In this document: one piece after another, positions 63,527 through 64,000 of the stretch
Numbering within the stretch: position 1 is the first letter of the stretch
How the letters are laid out: the number at the start of each line of letters is the position of its first letter
Assembly (NCBI RefSeq): GCF_003999875.1
Contig: NZ_RQVJ01000002.1
Location: 186,001-250,000, forward strand
Length of the DNA stretch: 64,000 bases
DNA from: Veillonella sp. 3310
GTDB taxonomy: Bacteria; Bacillota; Negativicutes; Veillonellales; Veillonellaceae
Direction: 5' to 3'
The notes under the pieces: generated by a model
The model's input: the letters and a program-made list of their open reading frames with translations, nothing else
Database searches by the model: none
What the model was told of the DNA's origin: nothing
Made by a program: the position numbers and the translations under genes

Positions 63527-64000
63527 AGAGATTTTAAATGAACAACGCATTTATGCGCTCTTGCATGATGTGCCAATTTTGCGAGAATCGGAAGTAGAAC
63601 TCTTTGAAGACTTAATCGGCTTGTACAAACCGAAACGTGTCTTGGAAGTGGGCACTGCCATTGGTTATTCGTCATTGTTATTGGCAAAACATATGGATAA
63701 AGAAGGTCAGCTCATCACCATGGAATTAGACGATGTGCGCCATGGGATGGCAACCCATTTCATTTCGCAGTCGGAGTACGGGGAGAAAATTACCTTATTA
63801 AAAGGAGATGCTACGGAACTATTAGAGACTGTGGAGGGACCCTTTGACTTAGTATTCTTAGATGGTCCCAAAGGTCAGTACTTGAAGCAGTTAGAATTGA
63901 TCGAGCCGAAATTAGCTGATAATGCTGTAGTTTTAGCAGATAATGTGTTATTCCGTGGCTATGTGCGGGGAGATAAAGAACCGCCACGTCGCTTTAAAAC
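63516..64000 (+). CDS. trmR: TrmR/YrrM family O-methyltransferase (3' end cut by window)
   Basis: Reads open to the window end (161 codons visible) with no stop. ATG 63516 overlaps the mltG end by 11 bases. SAM-binding motif VLEVGTAIGYSSLLLA (~residue 42), then LDGPKGQYLKQLE (~120) of the class I O-methyltransferase fold. Position after mltG matches Bacillus trmR, which methylates 5-hydroxyuridine in tRNA wobble positions; the exact substrate is inferred from that order. Confidence 0.85.
   Translation, partial: MKIKEILNEQRIYALLHDVPILRESEVELFEDLIGLYKPKRVLEVGTAIGYSSLLLAKHMDKEGQLITMELDDVRHGMATHFISQSEYGEKITLLKGDATELLETVEGPFDLVFLDGPKGQYLKQLELIEPKLADNAVVLADNVLFRGYVRGDKEPPRRFK

Overview
The window reads as a chromosome segment of a Gram-negative-type Firmicute of the class Negativicutes, most likely Veillonella or a close relative. 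This rests on gene content and order, low-to-moderate GC, strong AGGAGG-type ribosome binding sites and recalled protein resemblance; no database was searched. It holds 61 protein-coding genes I can support, one tRNA, a TPP riboswitch and a probable L21 leader. All genes but one lie on the + strand; the exception is a 2-hydroxyacid dehydrogenase at 16663-17616. The genes at both ends are cut by the window: ftsK at the left and a trmR-like methyltransferase at the right. I see no prophage, IS transposase, CRISPR array or defence island.

Layout. 1-12025: ftsK/spoIIIE, a short RodZ-like gene, a YgiQ-type radical SAM gene, a solute-binding protein, rimO, cinA, recA, recX, rny. 12231-15245: dnaG-rpoD. 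15324-20341: orphan amino-acid binding lipoprotein, the reverse-strand dehydrogenase, queG and a Bcr/CflA exporter, separated by repeat-filled spacers. 20564-21692: L21 leader, rplU-prp-rpmA. 22030-25068: hydG and guaA. 25183-30646: elongasome operon mreBCD-mrdA-rodA. 30683-34655: TIGR03960-type radical SAM gene, DUF2344 gene, rng. 34768-41858: mntP, repeats, tRNA-Ser(GGA), a TRIC-family channel gene, DUF4127 gene, acyltransferase, dat and an ECF-like membrane gene. 42028-44529: metNIQ. 44703-50680: small regulator, TSUP transporter, SDR, EcsC-like, DUF1232, thioesterase, murI, a hypothetical and a CofE-like gene. 50747-54856: TPP-controlled thiSFGH plus a divergent ThiE/TenI-like gene. 55136-58542: glycosyltransferase, NlpC/P60 endopeptidase, ZnuCB-like transporter genes. 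58670-64000: alaS-ireB-ruvX-DUF1292-mltG-trmR, an order I also recall from Bacillus.

Functionally this is a core-genome stretch: recombination and replication (recA, recX, dnaG, ftsK), RNA turnover and modification (rny, rng, rimO, queG, trmR), wall growth (mreBCD, mrdA, rodA, murI, dat, mltG, NlpC/P60), thiamine synthesis, and methionine and metal transport.

The least expected signal is non-coding. Four spacers (16111-16660, 17704-18069, 35332-35850, 40025-40325) carry about 190-bp nested inverted repeats. Their inner stems differ in sequence between copies but keep base-pairing. I count 12 right ends but only 5 left ends, so right halves appear to multiply in tandem. A shorter 98-bp tandem palindrome at 54863-55073 has similar architecture. 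A second pattern is a promoter followed by a terminator-like hairpin and then the gene's ribosome binding site, seen at rny, mntP and metN, with a related arrangement before the TRIC gene.
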